Position numbers and translations under genes: made by a program
NCBI RefSeq assembly: GCF_029267515.1
Contig: NZ_JAJUIS010000004.1
Coordinates: forward strand, 186,001-250,000
Reading direction: 5' to 3'
DNA: 64,000 bases
Origin: Seleniivibrio woodruffii
Lineage (GTDB): Bacteria; Chrysiogenota; Deferribacteres; Deferribacterales; Geovibrionaceae
Shown here: positions 1 through 8,765 of the stretch, one piece after another
Numbering within the stretch: position 1 is the stretch's first letter
Layout of the letters: each line of letters starts with the position of its first letter
The notes under the pieces: generated by a model
Seen by the model: the letters and a program-made list of their open reading frames with translations, nothing else
What the model was told of the DNA's origin: nothing
Databases searched by the model: none

Positions 1-249
1 GAACCGGAAGGAGACAGTCTGGTTTTCACCTATACAGACAACGGGGTCGGCATGAACGAAGAACAGCTCTCCCGCATATATGAACCCTTTTACACCACAA
101 AACGCAATGCGGGCGGTTCGGGGCTCGGCATGAACATAGTTTACAATCTGATCAGCAGAAAGCTGAACGGCACCATAAAAACACAAAGCAAACCGGGACA
201 GGGAACAACATTCATTATAACCATGCCTGTTAATGGAGAAAAGAAATGA
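1..249 (+). CDS. Sensor histidine kinase, C-terminal fragment (ATPase domain)
   Basis: Partial gene, cut by the left edge of the window. Only the last part of the HATPase_c domain is present: the G1-type box (DNGVGM), the F box (YEPFYTTK) and the G2-type box (GSGLGM) are all intact, so the ATP site looks functional. The spacing between these boxes resembles the NtrB/HPK4 group. Its stop codon overlaps the start of the next gene (ATGA), so the two are translationally coupled. The neighbour is a receiver protein, so the kinase is probably its cognate phosphodonor. The sensory part lies outside the window and the stimulus is unknown. Confidence 0.93.
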   Translation, partial: EPEGDSLVFTYTDNGVGMNEEQLSRIYEPFYTTKRNAGGSGLGMNIVYNLISRKLNGTIKTQSKPGQGTTFIITMPVNGEKK

Positions 250-1811
250 CTAACAGCGGCGACAACCTTATTTTTGCACTTGAAGACGACCTTGACAGCC
301 CCATGGCTAGCCATGGAGAAGATTTCTGGAAAGTGCTTATCGTGGACGATGAACCGGATATCCACACCACCACAAAGATGGTTCTTGACGATTTTATCTT
401 CGAAGACAGAAAACTGAAATTTTACAGCGCATATTCCGCAAAGGAAGCGATTGATATAATGAACCAGATAAAGGACTTCGCCGTTATACTCCTTGACGTG
501 GTGATGGAGAGCAACATAGCTGGTCTTAACCTTGCGAAGATGATACGCGGCGAGATGGGCAACAGGTTCAGCAGGATAATCCTGCGCACGGGACAGCCCG
601 GCGAAGCGCCGGAAAAAAAGGTCATAGCAGAATATGACATCAACGATTATAAGAACAAAGCGGAACTCACCAGCCAGCAGCTTTACACCACCATGTTCTC
701 CGCTCTGCGCTCATACCGCGACCTGCGCATCATAAACCGCAACAGCGAGGGTCTGAAACAGATAATCAATTCCACAGCAAACCTTTTCCAGCGCCAGAAC
801 CTTGAACAGCTCGCGCAGGGCGTGCTCACTCAGGTGGTGTCAATACTCGGTCTGGAAAACTCATATTATGTCAGCACTTCCGGCTTTACAGCAGCGCGCA
901 CAGGCGAGAGCGATTTCAGGATAATCGCCGCCACAGGCAGATTCACTCAGTGCATAGGTGTGAATATTGACACATGCACACCGATCCCGACAGAAATTGT
1001 TCCTTATCTGAAAGAGGCTGTAATAAAAGAGAAAAGCGGCTTCATCGACAGTCACTACGTCGGCTATTTCCCCACTATGAAGGACAAGATACACCTGCTT
1101 TTCATTGAGGACTGCTCACAGGATCTCGGACCGGAGATTGAAAACCTGCTCACCATATTCAACCACAACGCAGGCATCGCTTTTGACAATGTCATACTTA
1201 ACAAAGAGATACAGGAAACCCAGATAGATATAATCCACCACCTCGGCGAGGTTGTGGAAAGCCGCTCGAAAGAAACCGCTTACCACGTTAAACGCGTTTC
1301 CGAATACACCTACACCATAGCAATTGAAATGGGATTCCACGAAGAACAGGCGCAGCTTTTTAAGATGGCATCTCCCATGCACGACATAGGAAAAATAGGC
1401 ATTTCGGACTCCATTCTGCTCAAACCCGACAGACTCAGCAGCGAAGAGATGAATATCATGCGCACCCACACTGAGATAGGATACAACATGCTTAAAAACT
1501 CATCCCGCCCCCTGCTCCAGACAAGCGCTGTCATAGCCCGCGACCACCACGAATACTGGGACGGAAGCGGATATCCGAGAGGGATATCGGGAGAGGAGAT
1601 ACACCCCTCCGCAAGAATAGTCTGCCTTGCAGACGTTTACGACGCGCTTGGAAGTAAACGGGTATACAAGGAAGCATGGGCGGAAGAGGACGTACTTCAG
1701 TTTATAGAGAACAACCGCGGAAAAATGTTCGACCCGAAAGCGGTGGACGCTCTTATCAGAGCATATGCAAAAATAGCACTCATTAAAGAGCGCTACAAAG
1801 ACCCGGAATGA
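246..1811 (+). CDS. Response regulator with receiver, DUF3369 and HD-GYP phosphodiesterase domains
   Basis: A 521-residue cytosolic response regulator. Residues about 28-150 form a receiver with acidic pair D34/D35 and phospho-acceptor D84 (LLDVVM). Residues about 160-340 match the DUF3369 linker found in such proteins. Residues about 340-510 form an HD-GYP domain with HDIGK at H379/D380, conserved downstream histidines (RTHTE, RDHHE) and an intact GSGYP motif. HD-GYP domains with these residues hydrolyse c-di-GMP, so the output is probably lowering c-di-GMP when phosphorylated. The first bases overlap the upstream kinase gene. HD and GYP motifs are about 63 residues apart, the usual spacing, unlike the second HD-GYP protein in this window. 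Confidence 0.93.
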   Translation: MTNSGDNLIFALEDDLDSPMASHGEDFWKVLIVDDEPDIHTTTKMVLDDFIFEDRKLKFYSAYSAKEAIDIMNQIKDFAVILLDVVMESNIAGLNLAKMIRGEMGNRFSRIILRTGQPGEAPEKKVIAEYDINDYKNKAELTSQQLYTTMFSALRSYRDLRIINRNSEGLKQIINSTANLFQRQNLEQLAQGVLTQVVSILGLENSYYVSTSGFTAARTGESDFRIIAATGRFTQCIGVNIDTCTPIPTEIVPYLKEAVIKEKSGFIDSHYVGYFPTMKDKIHLLFIEDCSQDLGPEIENLLTIFNHNAGIAFDNVILNKEIQETQIDIIHHLGEVVESRSKETAYHVKRVSEYTYTIAIEMGFHEEQAQLFKMASPMHDIGKIGISDSILLKPDRLSSEEMNIMRTHTEIGYNMLKNSSRPLLQTSAVIARDHHEYWDGSGYPRGISGEEIHPSARIVCLADVYDALGSKRVYKEAWAEEDVLQFIENNRGKMFDPKAVDALIRAYAKIALIKERYKDPE

Positions 1812-1931
1812 GCAAATGTTTACGGCTCTCCTGCACTATCGGGTAGGTAAATATCACATATAAAGAGAAAAATATTTTATTTTGCATAATTACCAGTTGA
1901 TTACAGTTTTTATGCAAAAATGTAAGAATAA

Positions 1932-1959
1932 TTGACACCTTGTGTCGATATTTGATAAA
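1932..1959 (+). promoter_or_regulatory. Candidate sigma-70 promoter and palindrome upstream of the sensor-hydrogenase operon
   Basis: A perfect -35 hexamer TTGACA (1932-1937), a 16-base spacer and a weak -10 GATAAA (1954-1959) lie about 70 bases before the hydrogenase small subunit. A palindrome with arms GACAC and GTGTC (1934-1946) overlaps the -35 and could be an operator. It is the only convincing promoter in the 219-base gap. Prediction from sequence only. Confidence 0.45.
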
Positions 1960-2030
1960 CTTTTTTTGAAAGTATGTGCACTTTGTAAGCATATTTTCAT
2001 GATTATTTAATTTTCTTATTGGAGAAACCT

Positions 2031-2966
2031 ATGAAAAACGTCTACTGGCTGCATTGCGGCGGCTGTGATGGCGACAGTGTCTCTCTGCTTAATCTCGATA
2101 AGCCCAATCTGGTTGATATTTTCGTTGATCTTGAAATCAACCCTCTTTATCACCCTTCCCTATCAATCAAAACCCACAAGGAACAGCACGAACTGCTGGA
2201 ATCTCTCCAAAACGGTTCAATCCCTCTGGACATACTCGTTGTCGAGGGAAATGTGCTGAAAGGTCCCGCCAGCACAGGCATGTTTGACCTGAAGTTCGGA
2301 GTTCCGAAAAAAAATATACTCATGTCCCTTGCTAAGAAAGCGCAGTACATCATTGCGCTGGGTACCTGCGCATCCTTCGGCGGGATAGGTGTCGGGTCTG
2401 AAACACAGGCGACAGGTATTCAGTTCACCCGAAAGGAAAAGGGCGGACTTCTCGGCGCTGACTATGTTTCAGGCGGCGGACTGCCTGTAATCAACCTTTC
2501 AGGCTGCCCCTGCCACCCCGAAATTTTCACCAGCATACTCGCCATGCTCAACAGCGGCATCGAGATAGAACTGGACGAATACAACCGCCCCCTCGCATGG
2601 TACGGAATGATGGTACATCAGGGGTGCACCCGCAACGAATACCATGAATACCGCGTTGAAGAGAACGATTTCGGTGAAAAGGGCTGCCTGTTCTTTCACC
2701 TCGGCTGCCACGGTCCGCTCACAGGCGGTTCATGCAACAAACTTCTCTGGAGCAAGCGCTCGTCAAAACCCAGAGTGGGCGTGCCCTGCTTCGGGTGCAA
2801 CAATCCGGACTTTCCGCAGGAATATCCGTTCTTCGATACAAAAAACATCGAGGGCATCCCAATCGCACTGCCGAACGGCATCAGCCGCGCACATTACATG
2901 GTATACAAAGGCATGGCTGCCGCGGCGGCACCTTTGCGGCTTAAAAAACGCCAGACAAGGATATAG
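2031..2966 (+). CDS. [NiFe] hydrogenase small subunit, cytosolic sensor type
   Basis: A 311-residue electron-transfer subunit of a group 2-like [NiFe] hydrogenase. Candidate Fe-S ligands are visible in order: C9 and C12 (CGGC), C113 (GTCASFGG), C159 (GCPC), H196/C199, C219, C226, C235, C253 and C256. There is no Tat signal peptide and no C-terminal membrane anchor, so it is cytosolic, like HupU/HoxB of H2-sensing hydrogenases and unlike uptake enzymes. The ATG at 2031 is preferred over an upstream TTG because a GGAGAA ribosome site sits just before it. The large subunit follows after 9 bases, and a soluble kinase, a receiver and an HD-GYP protein follow that. A respiratory or bidirectional role is unlikely because no cytochrome b, diaphorase or maturation genes are present. 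Confidence 0.9.
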   Translation: MKNVYWLHCGGCDGDSVSLLNLDKPNLVDIFVDLEINPLYHPSLSIKTHKEQHELLESLQNGSIPLDILVVEGNVLKGPASTGMFDLKFGVPKKNILMSLAKKAQYIIALGTCASFGGIGVGSETQATGIQFTRKEKGGLLGADYVSGGGLPVINLSGCPCHPEIFTSILAMLNSGIEIELDEYNRPLAWYGMMVHQGCTRNEYHEYRVEENDFGEKGCLFFHLGCHGPLTGGSCNKLLWSKRSSKPRVGVPCFGCNNPDFPQEYPFFDTKNIEGIPIALPNGISRAHYMVYKGMAAAAAPLRLKKRQTRI

Positions 2967-2975
2967 GAGTCTGCC

Positions 2976-4508
2976 ATGGCAAAAATATCATGCAGTTTCC
3001 CCGTCAACAGAGTTGAGGGAGACCTTACGCTGCAAATAGATTTTGAAAACAATACAGTAACAGAGGCGCGCAGCGTCGGCACCCTTTACAGGGGCTTCGA
3101 AAAAATAATGTGCGGACGCGGTGCTCTGGACGGACTCGTGATAACCCCCAGAATATGCGGGATATGCAGTCTTTCACACCTTACGGCTGCATCAGCAGCG
3201 CTGGACAGTCTATGCGGGACAACTCCGCCGGACAACGCGCTGCGCATAAAGAACATAACGGGCATGATGGAAATGATACAAAGCGACCTCCGTCAGTCGG
3301 TGCTCATGTTCATGCCGGATTTCGTTAACCCCGCATACGCATCAAATGAGTTATACACTGAGGCGGCAATGAGATACGCGCCACTCAGGGGCACTAGATG
3401 CGCTTCCGCCGTCAAAAGCTCGGCAACCATTGTCGAAATAATAGCCATCCTCGGCGGTCAGTGGCCGCACACCTCTTTCATGGTACCCGGCGGCGTTACG
3501 AACGTTCCCACAATCCACGACATTGTACAGTGCAGACACCTCATCGTTCAATGTATGAAAGCATACGAAAAACAGATACTCGGATGCAGCGTTGAGAGAT
3601 TTAACGATATCAGTACGAAACAGGAGCTTGACGAATGGCTCGCCGCATCCGCGGACCACAGCGAAAGCGACATGGGATTTCTCATCCGTTTCGGCAGGAG
3701 CATAGGACTTGACGCCATCGGCGGAAGCTATGACAACTTCCTTTCATACGGAGCTTTCGACATACCCACAGACTCGGACGTAAACCCCAGCCACGGAAGA
3801 GAAAAACTGATACGCTGCGGATACGCGGAAGGGGTAAACGTAACTGAGTTTGACCAGAGCCGTATTGCAGAAGCAATATCCCACTCATGGTTCAACGGAT
3901 ATGAAGGAGCGCGGCACCCGTTTGAAGGCATGACGGAACCGGAGGCGAGCGGAGAGGAAGGCAGGAAATACTCATGGGTTAAAGCACCGCGCTACAACGG
4001 AAAACCTGTGGAAACCGGACCTCTTGCTCAGATGATAATAAACGGCATACCGCTCTTTACTGAGCTGGTAAGAACCGAAGGCACATCGTCTCTCACAAGG
4101 CAGATGGCAAGGCTGGCGCGCCCGGCGAGACTCTTCCCCAGAGCCCTTGCATGGATAGACGAAATGGCAAAACTGCTTGGCAATTCACCGTTTTACACTC
4201 CATACGGAGAGATAAAAGACGGACGGGGAATAGGGCTGACCGATGCCGCAAGGGGCGCTCTCGGACACTGGATAATCGTTGAAGACAAAGCAATAAAAAA
4301 ATATCAGATAATAACCCCCACCGCATGGAACGGTTCGCCGCGGGACGACGCAGGACTTCCCGGCGCATGGGAAAAGGCACTTGAGGGCGTGAAAGTGGCG
4401 GATATCGATAACCCTATCGAAATAGGGCACATAATCAGGTCTTTCGACCCCTGCCTTGTCTGTGCTGTTCACAGGCTGGACAGCGGAAAAAAGATATTCA
4501 TATGCTAA
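2976..4508 (+). CDS. [NiFe] hydrogenase large (catalytic) subunit, sensor type
   Basis: A 510-residue nickel-iron subunit. The N-terminal RVEG motif is present. The L1 motif RICGIC supplies C61 and C64, and the C-terminal L2 motif DPCLVCAVH supplies C493, C496 and H499, so all four nickel cysteines are there. Only 11 residues follow H499, beginning with Arg. In uptake enzymes a tail of about 15 residues starting with a hydrophobic residue is cut off by an endopeptidase; regulatory hydrogenases (HupV/HoxC) lack such an extension, and this short basic tail is closer to that state. It shares an operon with the small subunit (AGGAG ribosome site, 9-base gap). The likely role is H2 detection rather than bulk oxidation. 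Whether the tail is processed cannot be told from sequence. Confidence 0.92.
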   Translation: MAKISCSFPVNRVEGDLTLQIDFENNTVTEARSVGTLYRGFEKIMCGRGALDGLVITPRICGICSLSHLTAASAALDSLCGTTPPDNALRIKNITGMMEMIQSDLRQSVLMFMPDFVNPAYASNELYTEAAMRYAPLRGTRCASAVKSSATIVEIIAILGGQWPHTSFMVPGGVTNVPTIHDIVQCRHLIVQCMKAYEKQILGCSVERFNDISTKQELDEWLAASADHSESDMGFLIRFGRSIGLDAIGGSYDNFLSYGAFDIPTDSDVNPSHGREKLIRCGYAEGVNVTEFDQSRIAEAISHSWFNGYEGARHPFEGMTEPEASGEEGRKYSWVKAPRYNGKPVETGPLAQMIINGIPLFTELVRTEGTSSLTRQMARLARPARLFPRALAWIDEMAKLLGNSPFYTPYGEIKDGRGIGLTDAARGALGHWIIVEDKAIKKYQIITPTAWNGSPRDDAGLPGAWEKALEGVKVADIDNPIEIGHIIRSFDPCLVCAVHRLDSGKKIFIC

Positions 4509-4545
4509 AGAGGACTGACAAAATCGTCAGCCGGGACGGCTCCTT

Positions 4546-6561
4546 ATGGAATATCAGTACATGGAGAGTATCAGAAACAGTATGATTGACGGCAGAATAG
4601 TCGAAAAACTTATGTCTGAAAATAACCTGCTGCGCTCGGAGATACGCGTTTCCCACGAGGCGGCGGAGATTACCACCAAACTTGTAATAGAGCAGTTTGA
4701 AAAAGCGGAATCTCTCATGCAGAAATTCGAGTCTGCAAGCGGTTTTCTGAAAGCTGTAATGGATGCTGCCATGCAGATGTCGATTATAGCCACCGACCTT
4801 GACGGTCAGATAATACTTTTCAACCGAGGGGCTGAGTTCATGCTTGGTTATACAGAAAAAGAAGCCCGGCAAATGAGCTTTTTCGATATTTTCGACAACA
4901 AAGATCTTCTGAACAACTGTGTGACCCTCATGGCGAACACCGACACACTGATGTCCGACAGAGACAAACATGCAGAGGTCATATCGCGGATATCATCACA
5001 GATAAACGAAGGGGTTTTCTGCCGCAGAAACGGAAGCCGTTTCCCCGTCAGCTTCGCCATAACCCCCATAAAGGAGAACGGACAAATAGTCGGCTGTCTG
5101 TCCGTCGCCATGGACATTTCAACACTGAAACAAGCCGAAAGCGAGCTTCATCAGGCTTATAAAGACATTTCCGAAGCCAACGAAAGGCTTCAGAAACTGG
5201 ATAAACTCAAATCTGATTTTCTCTCGTCCGTATCCCACGAACTAAGAACACCGCTGACATCCATCAGGGGTTTTTCTAAACTCATAGGAAAGGATTTCGA
5301 ACGGTTCTTTGTGCCTCTAACCGGAGACAACCCCGCTCTTGCAGCGAAATCGGAGAAGATAAAAGAGAACCTTTCGATAATTCTCAGCGAAACAGAAAGG
5401 CTTACAAGACTTATAAACGACGTGCTCGACCTTTCGAAAATAGAGTCGCAGAAAGCACAGTGGCGCGAGGAACCGGTTAACATGTCCGAAATGCTCCGCC
5501 ACGCGGTTAACGCCGCAAAAGGGCAGTTCGACGACAGACCGGAAATCGAACTTACGACAGATATCCCCGAAGCCCTGCCGTATGTCTTCGGTGACTACGA
5601 CCGCTTCGTTCAGGTCACGGTCAACCTTCTGAACAACGCGTCAAAATTCACAAAAGAGGGCAGAGTCACTGTCCGAGCATACGAAACCGGCAGCGGATTC
5701 GTTCAGGTGGACGTAGTGGACACGGGCTGCGGTTTCCCGCCGGAAGAAGCGGAAGCTGTCTTCGATAAATTCCGTCAGGTCTGCCACGGCGATACACTTG
5801 AGGAGAAACCGAAAGGAACCGGACTGGGACTTTCCATTTCACACGAAATAATCACCCGTTTCGGCGGAAAGATATGGGCGCGCTCCGCACTTAATCAGGG
5901 CAGCACGTTCAGCTTTACCCTGCCCGCAATGGTGCAGGAAACAGGTATTACGGAAGTGCAGGATGCGAACGGAAAACTGATCTTGGTCGTTGACGACGAA
6001 ATGGCCATACGCTCTCTGCTCACTCAGTTTTTCACATCATACGGCTTCCGTGTGGCAACTGCCGACAATGGCAGGACTGCCATCGATATGGCGAAAAAGT
6101 TCAGCCCTGACCTTATCACAATGGATATCGCAATGCCTGTTATGGACGGCAAGACCGCCATCGACAACATGAAACAGGACGAAAAGCTGAAAGATATCCC
6201 TATTGTAGTGCTCTCCGCATTCAACGACAGTTTCGCCGCCAACGGAGATGTTGTCTTTGACAAGCCCATAAACGAACAGCGACTGATTGACAGCGTTTTT
6301 ATGCTGATAAATAAAGAAAAACTGAAAGATTGCCATGCCTGCCTGATAATTTGCAGACAGGACTGCGGACGTAGCGTCGAAATTCCGTCCATCTCTCCGA
6401 AAAACGCCGAGATGTGCCAGCCGCATGATCTCGAAACGAAGCTGGAGAGCGGCTATAAGGGTCTGGTGGTGATTCCCGCCGATATGATGGAATATGTCGA
6501 TCTGCACAGGATAAGCTCATACGAAAGCATTCAACTGCTCATCCTGCCGCATAAACAGTGA
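4546..6561 (+). CDS. Soluble PAS hybrid histidine kinase paired with the sensor hydrogenase
   Basis: A 671-residue protein with no membrane segment. In order: a helical N-terminus (1-65), a PAS domain (about 66-190), a short coiled coil, HisKA with H231 in SHELRTPL, HATPase_c with NNASKF, DTGCGF and GTGLGL, a receiver (about 475-590) with D527 (TMDIAMP), and an 80-residue tail. In Ralstonia/Cupriavidus the sensor hydrogenase docks on the PAS region of the soluble kinase HoxJ. The same architecture immediately downstream of the large subunit (37-base gap) suggests the same mode of signal transfer. Unlike HoxJ it is a hybrid kinase, so phosphate probably passes H231 to D527 or on to the next gene's receiver. 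The tail resembles a decayed second receiver and has no clear function. Confidence 0.9.
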   Translation: MEYQYMESIRNSMIDGRIVEKLMSENNLLRSEIRVSHEAAEITTKLVIEQFEKAESLMQKFESASGFLKAVMDAAMQMSIIATDLDGQIILFNRGAEFMLGYTEKEARQMSFFDIFDNKDLLNNCVTLMANTDTLMSDRDKHAEVISRISSQINEGVFCRRNGSRFPVSFAITPIKENGQIVGCLSVAMDISTLKQAESELHQAYKDISEANERLQKLDKLKSDFLSSVSHELRTPLTSIRGFSKLIGKDFERFFVPLTGDNPALAAKSEKIKENLSIILSETERLTRLINDVLDLSKIESQKAQWREEPVNMSEMLRHAVNAAKGQFDDRPEIELTTDIPEALPYVFGDYDRFVQVTVNLLNNASKFTKEGRVTVRAYETGSGFVQVDVVDTGCGFPPEEAEAVFDKFRQVCHGDTLEEKPKGTGLGLSISHEIITRFGGKIWARSALNQGSTFSFTLPAMVQETGITEVQDANGKLILVVDDEMAIRSLLTQFFTSYGFRVATADNGRTAIDMAKKFSPDLITMDIAMPVMDGKTAIDNMKQDEKLKDIPIVVLSAFNDSFAANGDVVFDKPINEQRLIDSVFMLINKEKLKDCHACLIICRQDCGRSVEIPSISPKNAEMCQPHDLETKLESGYKGLVVIPADMMEYVDLHRISSYESIQLLILPHKQ

Positions 6562-6571
6562 GGTTTAGAAA

Positions 6572-6958
6572 ATGAAACGCATTCTGATTGTGGACGATGA
6601 AGTTCATATCCGCTCCCTCCTTGAACAAACGCTTGAAGACATCGAATTTCTGCACGGTACAGAAGTGGAGATTCATCAGGCGTCCGACGGAAAAAGCGGA
6701 CTGGACATGATCTCCTCTGTACGCCCGGATCTTGTTTTTCTCGATGTTATGATGCCGGAAATGAACGGATACGAGGTCTGTAAAGCTGTTAAATCCGATG
6801 GTGAGCTTCAGCGCACGCTGATTATCATGCTCACAGCCAAGGGACAGGAAACAGACAGGGAAAAGGGTGTCTGCAACGGCGCAGACTTCTTTATGACAAA
6901 ACCGTTCGACCCTGACGAAGTTCTTGAACTTGCGGGGAAACTCCTTGGACTCGCATGA
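6572..6958 (+). CDS. Stand-alone response regulator receiver
   Basis: A 128-residue CheY-like receiver with no output domain. The acidic pair D8/D9, phospho-acceptor D58 (FLDVMMPEMNG), the conserved Thr (MLTAKG) and Lys (TKPFDP) are all present. It starts 10 bases after the hybrid kinase and its end overlaps the start of the HD-GYP gene, so it is co-translated with both. The context suggests it carries phosphate from the hydrogenase-linked kinase and acts on the HD-GYP protein by contact, or feeds another target such as the flagellar motor. Which partner it binds is inference. Confidence 0.93.
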   Translation: MKRILIVDDEVHIRSLLEQTLEDIEFLHGTEVEIHQASDGKSGLDMISSVRPDLVFLDVMMPEMNGYEVCKAVKSDGELQRTLIIMLTAKGQETDREKGVCNGADFFMTKPFDPDEVLELAGKLLGLA

Positions 6959-8735
6959 TAATTTTAACCTGCTGAAGAAACATCTGCGCCCTCAGCAGGC
7001 AAAATCAATTCTCTGCTCCTTTGCTCAGGCAACGGGAAACGCTCTTGGGTTCCGCATAGGTTCCGGCGGTAACGTATTCTGCCAGTATCCTGAAAACCCG
7101 GAAAATGAGTTTTCTGCCGCACGCCCTTTGGGCATCAGCGGAGAACGCATGGGCGGTCTCTTTGTTTATTCCGGTCGCGACAATGAAGGACTCTGCTGCA
7201 ATATTGCGGACGCTCTCGCATGTTCCCTGAACTCCATGATAGAGTGCGAACACGCACGCCGCGCAGTCTCCGCGGAAACTCTTTCCGCATACAGAGAGCT
7301 TGCCCTTCTCCAGCGCACCGCAGACAGGCTTAACCGTGAACTGAAACCTTCCGGTATAGGTTCCATACTGCTCGACGAAACTGGACTTTCTTACGAAGGG
7401 GGAAAGGTCGGCGTCGTTCTTGAATTTGATAAAAACACAAAGACATACAGGCTGCTCGCGAACAGGGGCGAAGATTCCGACAGAATTTTCAGCTCTTTCG
7501 TTGATTCAGGTACATGTATGATATTCGCAAATATGGACAGAGTGCAGATAATCAACGATTTCGGTCTGTTCATATCCTCAGGCGGAAAAAATTATTATTA
7601 TAAATCTGTTATGATAGTGCCTCTCACTGACGGAACCTCATATATGGGATACATGCTCACAGCGGCTCCGGAGGGCGATTTCTATTCGTCATCCGACAAG
7701 AAGAGAATGGAAACAATCAGCTCCACAGCGGCAACCGCCCTGCACAATGCTATTATGTTCGACGAGCAGAAGGTACTCTTCGACTCTTTTCTTAACGCCA
7801 TTGCAACTGCAATCGATGCAAAGTCTCCTTACACAGCGGGACACTGTAAAAGGGTTCCATGGATTGCCCACGAACTTCTTAGCGCCGCCAATCAGATGCA
7901 GGAAGGTGTTTTCTCCGATTTCACAGTAACCGAGGACGAGATAAACGAGCTGAAGGTTGCGGCGCTTCTGCACGACTGCGGAAAGATAAGCACACCTGAA
8001 TGGATAATGGATAAATCCCTGAAACTGGAAGGAATTATAAACGGTATAGAGCTTATTCGGCTTAAAATGGAACTTTATAAACTGAATCTGACTCTTGGAG
8101 CATACAAAGAACGGAATGGTGAACTTCATGACGACGGAAAGCTGTCTGCTCAGATTGAAAAAGCCGGACAGCATATGAAAACCCTGGAAAGCCTTAACAA
8201 AGGCGGAGAGAATCTTGATTCCAGCGTAATTGAATGGCTGAAAGACCTCGGAAAGATTCAGATAGAAATGTCTGACGGCAGATTTCTGCCTCTGCTCAAT
8301 GACGACGAGGTTGAAAAACTTTCGATAGCAAGAGGAACACTCACAGCGGCGGAAAGACAGGTAATTGAAGACCACGTTGTTAAAACAGTTATGATGCTGA
8401 GTGAAATTAAATTTCCTGAAAACATGTGCAACGTAATAAACATAGCCGGACTGCACCACGAAAAGCTGAACGGAACCGGATACCCCTATCGCATGAAGGG
8501 GGAAGATATACCTATCAGGGCGAGGATAATAGCGATTGCAGATATCTTTGAGGCGCTCACTGCCGAGGACAGACCCTATAAAGGTCCAGGCACCCTGAGC
8601 CGTGCCATAGAGATAATGGGATACATGGTTCGCGACGGACACATCGACGAAAACCTATATCATCTTCTGCTGGAATCGGGCATACATGTGAAATACGCCA
8701 GACAGTTTCTGCCGCCGGCAGCTATGGATATATAG
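6945..8735 (+). CDS. GAF-HD-GYP protein, putative c-di-GMP phosphodiesterase, output of the hydrogenase operon
   Basis: About 596 residues. The N-terminal half has a GAF-like region (about 120-275). The C-terminal half is HD-GYP: GHCKRV, HDCGK at H343/D344, DHV, GLHHEKLNGTGYP with G512-Y513-P514, and a following DIFEALT. The metal and GYP residues are intact, so c-di-GMP hydrolysis is likely. HDCGK and GYP are about 169 residues apart, against about 63 in the other HD-GYP protein of this window, so some 105 helical residues are inserted. The start is unusual: no early ATG exists in frame, and TTG at 6945 has a GGGGAAA site just upstream, giving a 14-base overlap with the receiver gene. It ends the hydrogenase operon at a strong terminator. 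Confidence 0.88.
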   Translation: MDSHDNFNLLKKHLRPQQAKSILCSFAQATGNALGFRIGSGGNVFCQYPENPENEFSAARPLGISGERMGGLFVYSGRDNEGLCCNIADALACSLNSMIECEHARRAVSAETLSAYRELALLQRTADRLNRELKPSGIGSILLDETGLSYEGGKVGVVLEFDKNTKTYRLLANRGEDSDRIFSSFVDSGTCMIFANMDRVQIINDFGLFISSGGKNYYYKSVMIVPLTDGTSYMGYMLTAAPEGDFYSSSDKKRMETISSTAATALHNAIMFDEQKVLFDSFLNAIATAIDAKSPYTAGHCKRVPWIAHELLSAANQMQEGVFSDFTVTEDEINELKVAALLHDCGKISTPEWIMDKSLKLEGIINGIELIRLKMELYKLNLTLGAYKERNGELHDDGKLSAQIEKAGQHMKTLESLNKGGENLDSSVIEWLKDLGKIQIEMSDGRFLPLLNDDEVEKLSIARGTLTAAERQVIEDHVVKTVMMLSEIKFPENMCNVINIAGLHHEKLNGTGYPYRMKGEDIPIRARIIAIADIFEALTAEDRPYKGPGTLSRAIEIMGYMVRDGHIDENLYHLLLESGIHVKYARQFLPPAAMDI

Positions 8736-8739
8736 AAAC

Positions 8740-8761
8740 AGACGGCTCTTACGAGCCGTCT
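8740..8761. terminator. Bidirectional terminator between the H2-sensing operon and pirin
   Basis: A perfect 9-base-pair hairpin with arms AGACGGCTC and GAGCCGTCT and loop TTAC lies 4 bases after one stop codon and 4 bases before the convergent one. The T-rich flank is modest. Confidence 0.75.
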
Positions 8762-8765
8762 CAGG

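Noticed and set aside
2031-4508. A respiratory (uptake) [NiFe] hydrogenase
   Set aside because: No Tat signal, no membrane anchor, no cytochrome b, no maturation protease gene, a short large-subunit tail, and a signalling operon downstream all point to a sensor.
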